Source: Arthrobacter sp. efr-133-R2A-120
GTDB taxonomy: Bacteria; Actinomycetota; Actinomycetes; Actinomycetales; Micrococcaceae
Length of the DNA stretch: 36,748 nucleotides
Reading direction: 5' to 3'
Assembly (NCBI RefSeq): GCF_030209835.1
Contig: NZ_JARVRF010000075.1
Span: 1 to 36,748 of the forward strand
This document shows, one piece after another, positions 17,189 through 24,995 of the stretch; position 1 is the first letter of the stretch; each line of letters opens with the position of its first letter. The notes beneath the pieces are model-generated. The model did no database searches. It was not told where the DNA came from and worked only from the letters and a program-made list of their open reading frames with translations. A program made the translations under genes and the position numbers.

Positions 17189-17728
17189 ATGGCCAACATC
17201 TACATTGCTTACGGGACCGTTGAAGGACAGACGGCCCAGATCGCCGAGTATATTGCCGACGTCGCTCGGGGTCACGGCCACGAGGCTCAGACGGCGGACA
17301 TCAAGAAGTCCGGGGATGCCTTGCCGGACGGTTACGACGCCGTCGTTGTGGGTGCATCCGTCCATGTGGGCAAGCACGAGGGCTATGTCCGGGACTTTGT
17401 ACGGAAAAACACGGCGGCGCTTGAGCGCCTCCCCTCCGCGTTCTTCTCAGTCAGCCTTGCTGCTCAGGGCGATGAGGTGAACGCCGAGGGTTATGTGGAG
17501 AAGTTCGAGGCTGAGACGGGGTGGCGTCCAGCCCACGTGGGGCTCTTCAGCGGCGCCCTCCTTTACACCCATTACGGTTTCCTCAAACGCGCAATGATGA
17601 AGAAGATCGCCCGCGACAAGGGCAGCCTGGACACGGATACCTCGCGCGATTACGTCTACACCGAGTGGGACGGGGTGAGGCGGTTCACCGAAGACTTCGT
17701 GGCTGGATTGGCTACCCCCGCGGCTTAG
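17189..17728 (+). CDS. HemG-like flavodoxin-domain protein (protoporphyrinogen oxidase type)
   Basis: A 179-aa protein with a flavodoxin fold. 'YIAYGTVEGQTAQIAEYI' (residues 5-22) is the FMN phosphate-binding loop, and 'VVVGASVHVGKHEGYVRDFV' and 'FFSVSLAAQG' match the HemG pattern. HemG oxidises protoporphyrinogen IX using FMN and quinones at the membrane. No other heme genes are nearby, and actinobacteria usually use HemY for this step, so a general flavodoxin redox role is possible. GGGGACA lies upstream of the ATG. Confidence 0.78.
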   Translation: MANIYIAYGTVEGQTAQIAEYIADVARGHGHEAQTADIKKSGDALPDGYDAVVVGASVHVGKHEGYVRDFVRKNTAALERLPSAFFSVSLAAQGDEVNAEGYVEKFEAETGWRPAHVGLFSGALLYTHYGFLKRAMMKKIARDKGSLDTDTSRDYVYTEWDGVRRFTEDFVAGLATPAA

Positions 17729-17833
17729 GCCAGGGCCGACCTTCCGCCCTCAAATCCTTGACTTCAGGTTCGGGCTCAACAAGGGTGGAAGGGATCGATC
17801 CAAGCGAAATTCTTTCGAATCAGGAGATCCAAA

Positions 17834-18394
17834 ATGACTCTTCCCCAAGGTTTGACTTCCGGTACCTGGTTGCTGGACATGTCCCACAGCGAAATCGGCT
17901 TCAGCGTCCGGCACGCCGGCATCAGCAAGGTCCGCGGCCGCTTCACGGAAGCGAGCGCAGAGGCCCGCGTGCGCGAGTCCCTGGCCGACGCATCCCTCCA
18001 TGCAACCGTCAAGACCGCGAGCTTCGATTCCGGCGATGCCAACCGCGATGGCCACGTCCGCGGCGCCGACTTCTTCGACGTCGAGAAGTTCCCCGAGATG
18101 ACCTTCCGCGCCACGAGCGTAGAGGGCGACGGCGAGGACTACACCCTCACGGGCGATCTCACCATCCGGGGGATCACCAAGCCGGTGGAGCTCGAAGTCG
18201 AGTTCACCGGCGTCGCGGTTGATCCTTTCGGCGCGACCCGGGCCGGGTTCTCGGCCGAAACCGAGATCAGCCGAAAGGACTTCGGACTGACGTGGAACGC
18301 GGCTTTGGAGACCGGTGGTTTCCTGGTGAGCGACAAAGTGAAGATCAACCTCGAGGCTGCCCTCGTGAAGCAGGGCGAGCCAGCAGCCGAGTAG
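17834..18394 (+). CDS. YceI-family lipocalin-like protein
   Basis: A 186-aa protein without a signal peptide. 'GTWLLDMSHSEIGFSVRHAGISKVRGRF' opens the YceI beta-barrel. 'HVRGADFFDVEKFPEMTFRA', 'GDLTIRGITKPVELEVEF' and 'ISRKDFGLTWN' are further family blocks. YceI proteins bind long isoprenoids or fatty amides. This one appears cytosolic, as is usual in actinobacteria. AGGAG stands 7 nt before the ATG. It converges with the response regulator over a large hairpin. Confidence 0.9.
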   Translation: MTLPQGLTSGTWLLDMSHSEIGFSVRHAGISKVRGRFTEASAEARVRESLADASLHATVKTASFDSGDANRDGHVRGADFFDVEKFPEMTFRATSVEGDGEDYTLTGDLTIRGITKPVELEVEFTGVAVDPFGATRAGFSAETEISRKDFGLTWNAALETGGFLVSDKVKINLEAALVKQGEPAAE

Positions 18395-18420
18395 GCCGCA
18401 GCCGAGTAGTCAAGAGGAAG

Positions 18421-18467
18421 CCGGCCGTCCGCTCAACTCGCGGTGTAGGAGTTGAGCGGGCGGCCGG
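18421..18467. terminator. bidirectional hairpin overlapping the end of the response-regulator gene
   Basis: The arms 18421-18439 and 18449-18467 pair over 19 positions with a single T:G pair, around a 9-nt loop. The hairpin lies between the YceI stop and the convergent regulator and includes the regulator's last codons. No long T-tract is visible on either side. Confidence 0.65.
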
Positions 18468-19101
18468 TGCTGCCGTACGTGAGGTCCAATACGAGAAGGC
18501 CCTTGCCTTCCAGTGCGCTGAGATAACGCTGAGCCGTCGGGCGGCTGACGCCGAGTTGCTCGGCGATCTCAGCGGCGCTGACGGGACCCCCGGCGGCGCG
18601 GACGGCGTCGAGCGCTTTTTGCATGGTGGGCTGCAGGCGAGGCGCCGGGGCCGCGGGCCTGACCCCGGCCGAGCGCGCGTTGTAGAGGCTATCAATGGTT
18701 GCCTGGTCGGCAGTTGAAGCGGAATCCAGCTCCTGCCGCCAGTTCCGATACGCCTCCAACTGCGTGCGGAGCCGGTCAAAGCTGAAGGGCTTGACCATGT
18801 AGTAGACCGCGCCGCTGGTCATCGCTGATTTCACGGTGGCCAGGTCTTGGGCCGCGGTAATGACGATGCAGTCGACGTCGGTTCCGGCCGCCTGCAGGGA
18901 TCGCAGCATCGAGATCCCGTCCTCGTCCGGTAGGTGTACATCCAGCAAGAGCAGGTCCGGGTTGAGGCGCTCGATCGCCTCCCGCGCGGCCGCAGCGGTG
19001 TACACCTGACCGACGCACTCGAAACCGTCAACCCTGGCCACGCGGGCAGCGTGGATTCCGGCGACCCGGAAATCGTCGTCAACCACCAATGTCCTAATCA
19101 A
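18433..19101 (-). CDS. CitB/DcuR-type response regulator (orphan)
   Basis: A 222-aa protein. Residues 1-120 are a receiver domain: acidic pair 'VVDDD' (8-10), phospho-acceptor Asp54 in 'LLLLDVHLPDEDG', Thr in 'VITAAQ' and Lys in 'YMVKPFSF'. The C-terminal HTH 'VSAAEIAEQLGVSRPTAQRYL' with 'STGRPLNSY' is typical of CitB/DcuR regulators of di- and tricarboxylate uptake. The TTG at 19101 is preferred over ATG 19125 because AAGGAG stands 8 nt before it and the family starts MIRTLVVDDD. No sensor kinase is in the window. It is divergent from the ABC importer and probably controls it. Confidence 0.88.
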   Translation of the reverse strand: MIRTLVVDDDFRVAGIHAARVARVDGFECVGQVYTAAAAREAIERLNPDLLLLDVHLPDEDGISMLRSLQAAGTDVDCIVITAAQDLATVKSAMTSGAVYYMVKPFSFDRLRTQLEAYRNWRQELDSASTADQATIDSLYNARSAGVRPAAPAPRLQPTMQKALDAVRAAGGPVSAAEIAEQLGVSRPTAQRYLSALEGKGLLVLDLTYGSTGRPLNSYTAS

Positions 19102-19350
19102 GGTTTGGGCTCCTTCCCCGGGCATTTCCTTAGTAGTTGAAGCGACAGCAGAAAACGCACAAAACGTGCACTTTTGCGGCTAAGGCGCACAACTTACTGA
19201 AGACTTCTGGGCCCGATGATCACTTCCTAAGCTTTACATAGTTTCAGTGATCCACATCACGAATTCGTCGGACTCCCAACGAAGGGATCCGGGTGGCAGC
19301 GCAAGCTGCCGCTGGATAAACGAACTCAAAGACAGAGAGGTCTTAGCGTT
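19102..19350. promoter_or_regulatory. divergent control region, response regulator / ABC importer
   Basis: CGCACAA occurs at 19156 and 19186, exactly 30 bp (three helical turns) apart, with GTGCAC and TTTTGCG between them. These are candidate regulator sites. GGCAGC-GCAA-GCTGCC at 19295-19310 is a perfect 6-bp hairpin with a GNRA tetraloop in the leader of the ABC operon. No known riboswitch is recognised. Confidence 0.45.
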
Positions 19351-20208
19351 ATGAATGCTATCCACGCCAACCGGCCACCCGGGGCCTTCGAAAGGGCCGA
19401 GATCGCCGCGGGCATCGACATTGTCGGGTTGACCAAGCGTTACCTCACGCCCAAGCACGAGACATTCACTGCCATCCGCGATGTGACTCTTAGGGTCGAA
19501 CCGGGTGAGTTCTGCGCGATCGTAGGACCGACGGGCTGCGGCAAGTCCACCACGCTGGCCCAGGTTTCCGGGCTCGAGCGGCCAAGCGCCGGCTCGGTCA
19601 GCGTCCACGACCAGATCGTCGACGGCATCACCGAGGGTGTCAGCTACATGTTCCAAGCGGACGCTCTTTTCCCCTGGAAGACCGTTCTCGGAAACGTCTT
19701 GATCGGCCCGGTCCTGCTCGGAACGCCCAAGAAGGAAGCCACCTTGCTCGCGAGGGACTGGCTGCGCCGCGTGGGCCTGGCCGGCTTCGAGGACCGCTAT
19801 CCGCACCAGTTGTCCGGTGGCATGCGCAAGCGCGTCGCCATGGCGGCGGCGCTGATCAACAACCCGCGGATCCTGTTGATGGATGAGCCGTTCGGCGCCC
19901 TCGACGTGCAGACCAAGGCCATCATGCAGAACGAGCTGCTGCAGCTCTGGGAGGAACTGCGCCCCTCGGTCCTGTTCATCACGCACGACCTCGACGAGGC
20001 AGTGGCGCTCGCCGACAAGGTGGTCATCATGACCAGCAGCCCGGGCACCATCAAGGATGTCTTCCACATCGACCTGCCCAGGCCGCGCGGAGATGTCCAG
20101 AAGATCCGGCACGAGGAGCGGTTCCTGGAGCTGCAGGGCCAGATCTGGGAGTCCTTGAAGGACGAAGTCACCCGTGCCTACAAGCAATCGGCGGGTGCAG
20201 CAGCATGA
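19351..20208 (+). CDS. ABC transporter ATP-binding protein, NitT/TauT type
   Basis: A 285-aa protein. Walker A GPTGCGKST (59-67), Q-loop 'YMFQAD' (Q102), signature LSGGMRKR (154-161), Walker B ILLMDEP (174-180), D-loop 'GALD' and H-loop 'FITHDLDEA' are all intact. 'DALFPWKTVLGNV' is typical of the nitrate/sulfonate/taurine subfamily (SsuB/TauB). It drives import with the permease and binding protein downstream. The permease ATG overlaps its stop (ATGA). GAGAGG precedes the start. The substrate is not readable from this subunit. Confidence 0.92.
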   Translation: MNAIHANRPPGAFERAEIAAGIDIVGLTKRYLTPKHETFTAIRDVTLRVEPGEFCAIVGPTGCGKSTTLAQVSGLERPSAGSVSVHDQIVDGITEGVSYMFQADALFPWKTVLGNVLIGPVLLGTPKKEATLLARDWLRRVGLAGFEDRYPHQLSGGMRKRVAMAAALINNPRILLMDEPFGALDVQTKAIMQNELLQLWEELRPSVLFITHDLDEAVALADKVVIMTSSPGTIKDVFHIDLPRPRGDVQKIRHEERFLELQGQIWESLKDEVTRAYKQSAGAAA

Positions 20209-21089
20209 CAACCACAATCAACAGAGGTGCTCCCGTGCAAGAGCAAGCACAAGTGCAAGCGAGTGAGCTTAAAGTTTCCGCCCGGCGTGCCATGAACCGC
20301 CGCACCACGTGGGTTTGGGCCGGCCGTGCCATCCTCGCGGTCATCGTGATCGGTGGCTGGCAGTGGTTCACCACGGCTGGCTGGGTGGACAAGTTCTTCT
20401 TCGGCCAGCCGTCCGAAATCTGGAACAGCCTGGTGGATCTCTTCACCAAGGGCACGGCATTCGGTACCATCTGGGAGAACCTCTGGGTCACCATGCAGGA
20501 AGCCATCTACGGCTTCGCGCTCGGAACGCTCGTCGGCGTCGTGCTCGGAATCCTGCTCGGCTCGAACAAGTACCTGTCCGAAGTGGTCGGCCCGTACATC
20601 CGGATCGTGAACTCGATCCCCAGAATCGTGCTCGGCTCGATCTTCATCGTGGCGTTCGGCCTCGGCGTCTTCCCGAAGGTGCTGCTCGCAGCGGTACTGG
20701 TCTTCTTCGTCGTCTTCTTCAACGCCTTCCAGGGTGTCCGCGAAGTGGACCAGAACCTGGTCGGAAACGTGCGGGTCTTGGGTGCATCGCCGCTTCAGGT
20801 CGCGATCCACGTGACAATTCCCTCGGCAATGACCTGGATCATCGCCAGCTTGCACACGGCGTTCGGCTTCGCGATCATCGGCGCACTTGTTGCTGAAGTG
20901 CTCGGCGCCCAGCAGGGAATCGGCCTCATCATCAGCCAGGCACAAGGGACCTTCGATCCCAATACGGTCTTCGCCTGCATGGTGATCATCGCCGTCATCA
21001 CGCTCGGCGCGGAATACCTCATCGCCCTGCTGGAGCGCACGCTGCTCAAGTGGCGGCCGCCGAACCGTTCCGAAGCACAGACGATCTGA
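20205..21089 (+). CDS. ABC transporter permease, NitT/TauT (SsuC) type
   Basis: A 294-aa membrane protein with about six helices. 'LNNPxR'-type helices include 'LWVTMQEAIYGFALGTLVGVVLGILLG', the family entry. 'GASPLQVAIHVTIPSAMTWIIASLHTAFGFAIIGALVAEVLGAQ' contains the EAA loop that docks the ATPase and the typical last helices. The start overlaps the ATPase stop, so translation is coupled. It acts in the cytoplasmic membrane as, presumably, a homodimer. Confidence 0.9.
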   Translation: MTTTINRGAPVQEQAQVQASELKVSARRAMNRRTTWVWAGRAILAVIVIGGWQWFTTAGWVDKFFFGQPSEIWNSLVDLFTKGTAFGTIWENLWVTMQEAIYGFALGTLVGVVLGILLGSNKYLSEVVGPYIRIVNSIPRIVLGSIFIVAFGLGVFPKVLLAAVLVFFVVFFNAFQGVREVDQNLVGNVRVLGASPLQVAIHVTIPSAMTWIIASLHTAFGFAIIGALVAEVLGAQQGIGLIISQAQGTFDPNTVFACMVIIAVITLGAEYLIALLERTLLKWRPPNRSEAQTI

Positions 21090-21155
21090 CGCTCGCCGTC
21101 TTCCATTCAACTTACCCAACGCTCGAATCCTCTAAATAGAAGGAAAAGCACAACC

Positions 21156-22262
21156 ATGATGAAGAACAAGATCTACGCCGTCGGCGCTGCCGGAGTGATC
21201 GCCCTGAGCCTCGCAGCTTGCGGCACCAGCACCGCCAGTAGCACCAGCTCCTCAAGCGGCAGCGCTGCAGCGGACACCGCTTCGATGCCCACCGTGAAGC
21301 TCATGGTCGGCGGCATCGACAAGCAGATCTACTTGCCGTACCAGCTCGCAGAGCAGCTCGGCTACTACCAGAAGTACGGCGTCAAGGTGGAGCTTTCCAC
21401 CGAGTCCCAGGGCGGCGTCGGCGCCGAAGACGCAATGGCATCCGGGCAGGTGGACATGGCCGGTGCGTGGTACGTCCACACGGTCGACTTCCAGTCCAAG
21501 GGCAAGAACGTCATCAACCTCGTGCAGCTCTCGGGTGCCCCCGGTGAACGCATCATGTGCAGCCCCAAGGCAAACGTGAAGACGGGCGCTGACCTCAAGG
21601 GCAAGACCGTCGGCGTCACCGACCTCGGATCGGGAACAGATGAGCTCACGCAGTTCGTCGCCGCGAAGGCCGGCCTCGCGAAGAGTGACTACCACACGAT
21701 CGCCGTCGGCGCCGGAGCAACCGCGATCGCGGCCATCCAGCGCGGGTCCGCTGACTGTGTCATGACCACCCAGCCGACCGTGGGCGCCCTCGAGAACAAG
21801 AACCTCGCCGTTCCGGCGATCGACCTCGCCACCGCTGACGGCGCCAAGGCAGCACTTGGCGGCACCCTGCCGTCGGCCGGCCTTCTGGCCCAGTCGGATT
21901 GGGTCAAGACCCACGAAGACGCGGCCCAGAAGGTTGTCAACGCCCTCGTCGACACGATGCACTGGATCAGCACCCACTCCGCCCGGGACATCGCCGACAA
22001 GTTGCCCCAGTCCTACGTCCAGAACAGCACCATCTCCAAGGACCAGTACGTCTCCGCGCTGAACCAGGACAAGGGCCAGTTCCTCCCGGACGGCATCATG
22101 CCTGCAGGTGGCCCCAAGACGATCTTCGATGAGGAGAAGACGATCGGCGTTGACACCTCCAAGGTCAACATCGCCGACACGTTCAACCAGAAGTACGCCC
22201 AGGCCGCTCTCAAGCTCGAGGGCTACACCGCCACCACCACCCCTGCCGGTAACGACGGCTAA
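21156..22262 (+). CDS. ABC transporter substrate-binding lipoprotein (NMT1/SsuA-like)
   Basis: A 368-aa protein. It has a lipoprotein signal with lipobox LAAC (Cys22) and a Ser/Thr linker (residues 24-40). The NMT1/SsuA pattern follows: 'LPYQLAEQLGYYQKYGVKVEL', 'VGAEDAMASGQVDMAGAW', 'DLKGKTVGVTDLGSGTDELTQFVAAKAGL' and 'AAIQRGSADCVMTTQP'. This family binds sulfonates, nitrate, thiamine precursors or aromatic acids. The link with a CitB-type regulator hints at an organic acid, which is an inference. AAGGA lies upstream. It is the last gene of the operon before a strong terminator. Confidence 0.9.
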   Translation: MMKNKIYAVGAAGVIALSLAACGTSTASSTSSSSGSAAADTASMPTVKLMVGGIDKQIYLPYQLAEQLGYYQKYGVKVELSTESQGGVGAEDAMASGQVDMAGAWYVHTVDFQSKGKNVINLVQLSGAPGERIMCSPKANVKTGADLKGKTVGVTDLGSGTDELTQFVAAKAGLAKSDYHTIAVGAGATAIAAIQRGSADCVMTTQPTVGALENKNLAVPAIDLATADGAKAALGGTLPSAGLLAQSDWVKTHEDAAQKVVNALVDTMHWISTHSARDIADKLPQSYVQNSTISKDQYVSALNQDKGQFLPDGIMPAGGPKTIFDEEKTIGVDTSKVNIADTFNQKYAQAALKLEGYTATTTPAGNDG

Positions 22263-22287
22263 TCTCTTCCCTCTATAGCTAGACCCC

Positions 22288-22329
22288 AAACAATCGGCCT
22301 GCGTGGTAATCCACGCAGGCCGATTGTTT
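22288..22329 (+). terminator. very strong intrinsic terminator of the ABC operon
   Basis: Arms 22288-22306 and 22311-22329 pair perfectly over 19 bp around a TAAT loop. The 5' side has AAACAATCGG and the 3' side ends CGATTGTTTT, so it has a short T-tract downstream and an A-tract upstream. It can also end the convergent gene at 22346. Confidence 0.93.
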
Positions 22330-22345
22330 TGGGTTCAGGCGAACA

Positions 22346-22537
22346 TCATCTCGCTTGGGTATCGCGCTTGAATCTTGTTCTGTTGACCGTCCAGACAGTG
22401 ATCCAGAGCAGAATGACCAAGATCAACGTCTCGGTCCCGTTGGGAGCAACCCCGAACAGGACCGAGACAACGTATGGAACGACGAACGCGAGTAACCCCG
22501 TTGCTACCGCGGCAAATACAACAGCACGAGCAGTCAT
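22346..22537 (-). CDS. 63-aa two-helix membrane protein
   Basis: It starts MTARAVVFAAVA and has two hydrophobic helices (about residues 5-28 and 37-55), then a basic tail (NRTRFKRDTQAR). The ATG at 22537 has GGGAGG at 8 nt, which is better than the longer reading from 22657. It converges on the ABC operon terminator. No family is recognised. Confidence 0.6.
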   Translation of the reverse strand: MTARAVVFAAVATGLLAFVVPYVVSVLFGVAPNGTETLILVILLWITVWTVNRTRFKRDTQAR

Positions 22538-22617
22538 CTTGCAGACCTCCCTGACGGCCCTCGATGCTTCCATGCACGGCCGACTGTTTTGTTTCCGGTA
22601 CTTGTGGAGGCGTGGAG

Positions 22618-23079
22618 TTAGAGCTGCCGCGTACTGCTTCGATCCCTCATTTGCCATTCCTCGGATCTGAAGAACTTCTTTAGCTCCGATCCTGCATTCT
22701 CCGAGATACGTACGTCGTCATCGGTCACGTCAAACAGGGGAAGGTAGCCTTTTTGTTCCGCTAATTCGTTCGCTATCACCAAGACCGACTTTTCTTCTGC
22801 GGACACGGATTCGTCCTTGATCATGCGCTCCGCAATGTGCTCGCACCCGGAAATTTGCAGTATGACCATGAGGTCGAAGTTTCTTAGCTCATGCGCGTGC
22901 CAGATGCTCTTTAGTTGAAGAGGCCCGATAGTGCTGCTGTCCCCGGCTCTACTTGCATGGCTTGTCATGGGATCACTGCTAGGAACAGAAACGATTTCCT
23001 TACGAGGCGCATGTTCATCTCCAGCGGGAAGGCGGGCATTCCAAAACAGGACGAGCGGTCTGTTTAAGTTAGGCCACAA
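22618..23079 (-). CDS. hypothetical protein
   Basis: An open frame of 153 codons, predicted soluble and acidic at the C-terminus. The start is uncertain: TTG 23079 has little ribosome-site support, and ATG 22968 (MTSHASRAGD) would give 116 aa. Segments such as 'MIKDESVSAEEKSVLVIANELAEQKGYLPLFDVTDDDV' look like a real helical protein. The region is less GC-rich than its neighbours, which suggests transfer. No family is recognised. Confidence 0.45.
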   Translation of the reverse strand: MWPNLNRPLVLFWNARLPAGDEHAPRKEIVSVPSSDPMTSHASRAGDSSTIGPLQLKSIWHAHELRNFDLMVILQISGCEHIAERMIKDESVSAEEKSVLVIANELAEQKGYLPLFDVTDDDVRISENAGSELKKFFRSEEWQMRDRSSTRQL

Positions 23080-23116
23080 CGCTTTCGAGGGTCAACCCTT
23101 TGGCGGGGACTCGGAC

Positions 23117-24091
23117 TTAGGTGTCGATGCTCGCCATGTTGGGGTAGCGGGCTCCGGCAGTTGATCCAGCCGGGGCCAGCTCGTCCAGTCGCTTCAGGTC
23201 CTCTTCGGAGAGTACGACGGCGGTGGCCCCCAGGTTCTCTGCCAGGCGTTCGCGCTTCTTGGTGCCGGGGATCGGGACGATGTGCTCGCCCTGTGCCAGC
23301 AGCCAGGCGAGGGCCAGTTGTCCCGGAGTGCATTCCTTCTGGTCGGCGAGTTCCTTCACCCGGTCCACGAGTTCGAGGTTGCGCTTGAAGTTCTCGCCTT
23401 GGAACCTAGGGGAGTGCCGGCGGAAGTCGTTCGCGGCGAAGTCCGCCTCGCTGCGAAGTTGACCCGTCAGGAAGCCGCGGCCGAGAGGGCTGTAGGGAAC
23501 GAACCCAATGCCCAGCTCGGCCAGGACAGGCAAGACCTTCGTTTCGGGTTCCCGTTCCCAGAGGGAGTACTCGGTCTGCAAAGCGGTGATGGGATGCACC
23601 GCGTGGGCGCGGCGGATGGTGTCCGGCGCAGCCTCGGACAGTCCCAAGTGCCGGACCTTTCCGGCCTGGACCAGTTCGGCCATGGCGCCCACGGTGTCTT
23701 CAATGGGGACGGTTTTGTCCACCCGGTGCTGGTAGTACAGGTCGATGTAGTCGACGCCGAGGCGCTGCAGGCTGGCGTCGCATGCGGAGCGGACGTATTC
23801 GGGCCTGCCGTTGACGCGCAGGAAGGATCCGTCCTCGCGGCGTTCGTTTCCGAACTTCGTGGCTACAACGACGTCGTCACGGCGGCCGGCGATAGCCTTG
23901 CCCACGAGCTTTTCGTTGGTGAAGGGCCCGTACATGTCGGCGGTGTCCAAGAGACTGCCGCCGGCGTCGAGGAAGGCGTTGATAGTGGCAAGGGATTCGC
24001 GGTCGTCCCCCTCGCCGTAGAACTCACTCATGCCCATGCAGCCGAGGCCAAGGGCAGAAACGGTCAATGAACCAAGCGTGCGGTTTTCCAT
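23117..24091 (-). CDS. aldo/keto reductase
   Basis: A 324-aa NADPH-dependent oxidoreductase of the AKR superfamily. The catalytic tetrad is visible: Asp49 and Tyr54 (DTADMYG), Lys79 (VVATKFG) and His122 (YYQHRVD). 'GLGCMGMSEFYG' at 16-27 and 'IVPIPGTKKRERLAENLGA' (cofactor-binding end) place it in the large YajO/'GCMGMS' group with actinobacterial and plant members. The ATG at 24091 has AGGAGA 6 nt upstream; the frame stays open 115 codons further, but that part is not AKR-like. The substrate is unknown. A deleted copy lies at 31318-31450. Confidence 0.93.
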   Translation of the reverse strand: MENRTLGSLTVSALGLGCMGMSEFYGEGDDRESLATINAFLDAGGSLLDTADMYGPFTNEKLVGKAIAGRRDDVVVATKFGNERREDGSFLRVNGRPEYVRSACDASLQRLGVDYIDLYYQHRVDKTVPIEDTVGAMAELVQAGKVRHLGLSEAAPDTIRRAHAVHPITALQTEYSLWEREPETKVLPVLAELGIGFVPYSPLGRGFLTGQLRSEADFAANDFRRHSPRFQGENFKRNLELVDRVKELADQKECTPGQLALAWLLAQGEHIVPIPGTKKRERLAENLGATAVVLSEEDLKRLDELAPAGSTAGARYPNMASIDT

Positions 24092-24219
24092 GGGGTTCTC
24101 TCCTGTAGGTGGCAGAACGTGCTGGACGGCAGGACGATGCTCAGAGAGGGGTGCAGGTAGGGCCACTATAGGCAGGTGCGCAAGGAGGCTACAACGTTGG
24201 GGCAGGGAGAGCGGCCAAG

Positions 24220-24762
24220 CTACTGGTTGGCAACTTCGGATTGTCCGAACAGTTCCGCATCGAGTTGGTCGATGGCCTCGGGATACCCGGCCACATCGAT
24301 GGGTCCCCGTGTCGTCTGGAATGAAACCACTCGGAAACCCGGTCCGAAATTGACTTCCGCGAACTCCGACAGCTCCAAGTGTCTGCGGTCCGGGGGGATG
24401 CGCCCATTGACGAGGAAAGTAGCTGGATTGACCCATGAACCGTCGCGGGACTCATTTGTCACGAAGTCAACAAGCGGTGCGCGGACGGAAAGCAGGTCCC
24501 GCACCCAGCCGTTGGCCAGGCCGCCGGGCACTGGTTCGGGCGAACGAACCCAGAATTCCGTCCACCCGCGCCGTCGCCATAGCTTGAACCTGAGCCGGTC
24601 GATCACGCGGGTTGCCACTGGTGAAACAAGCCAAGCGGCCGCCAAAGTGATGAAGAAAATGGGAAGTGAGTTGGGTTTTCCCCAACCGAGCGACAGCAGG
24701 ACGATCGAAGCAAAGGCCGCGCTAACGGCATAGCCGAGGAGGATCGTCAGCAGACGTTTCAT
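24220..24762 (-). CDS. hypothetical protein with two N-terminal membrane helices
   Basis: A 180-aa protein starting MKRLLTILLGYAVSAAF. Helices lie at about residues 3-25 and 34-52, followed by a basic stretch and a soluble domain of about 120 residues with several Trp ('GWTEFWVRSPEPVPGGLANGW'). ATG 24762 has GGGAAG at 9 nt; ATG 24783 has no ribosome site. The pattern is a membrane-anchored cytosolic domain of unknown function. Confidence 0.65.
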   Translation of the reverse strand: MKRLLTILLGYAVSAAFASIVLLSLGWGKPNSLPIFFITLAAAWLVSPVATRVIDRLRFKLWRRRGWTEFWVRSPEPVPGGLANGWVRDLLSVRAPLVDFVTNESRDGSWVNPATFLVNGRIPPDRRHLELSEFAEVNFGPGFRVVSFQTTRGPIDVAGYPEAIDQLDAELFGQSEVANQ

Positions 24763-24941
24763 CCTCGCTTGCTTCCCGGTCATGCCACACTATAGGCCCG
24801 GGTCCCACACGTTGTCCCGGACTTGGCCCCCACCGGTGCCGGTGTCCGAAACGGGCCGCGGACCGCGGCGGAAAGTAAATTGGTGCTGAAACACATACCG
24901 TCCGGCCAAATCGACCCGCCAAAGCGAATAGGAAGAGGGAA

Positions 24942-24995
24942 ATGAGCGAAACTGCGCTGCGTGCTGCGAAGGTCAATCTGATGGTGGCGCGGTGA
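24942..24995 (+). CDS. 17-codon leader ORF coupled to the dehydrogenase gene
   Basis: ATG 24942 follows GGAAGAGGGA. It reads 17 codons (MSETALRAAK...) and ends with a TGA that overlaps the GTG start of the dehydrogenase as GTGA. The main gene has no ribosome site of its own, so re-initiation after this ORF is likely. It is inferred only from arrangement. Confidence 0.5.
   Translation: MSETALRAAKVNLMVAR

Noticed and set aside
19102..19350. Thiamine or other known riboswitch before the ABC operon
   Set aside because: The conserved TPP-riboswitch blocks are not found; only a short GNRA hairpin is seen.
19234..20217. 327-codon minus-strand frame
   Set aside because: It is antisense to the ABC ATPase, whose motifs are complete; no independent start signal or family pattern.
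21252..22289. 345-codon minus-strand frame
   Set aside because: It is antisense to the substrate-binding lipoprotein and runs into the terminator.
24092..24436. 115-residue N-terminal extension of the aldo/keto reductase
   Set aside because: It is not AKR-like and has no ribosome site, while ATG 24091 has AGGAGA and the family start.
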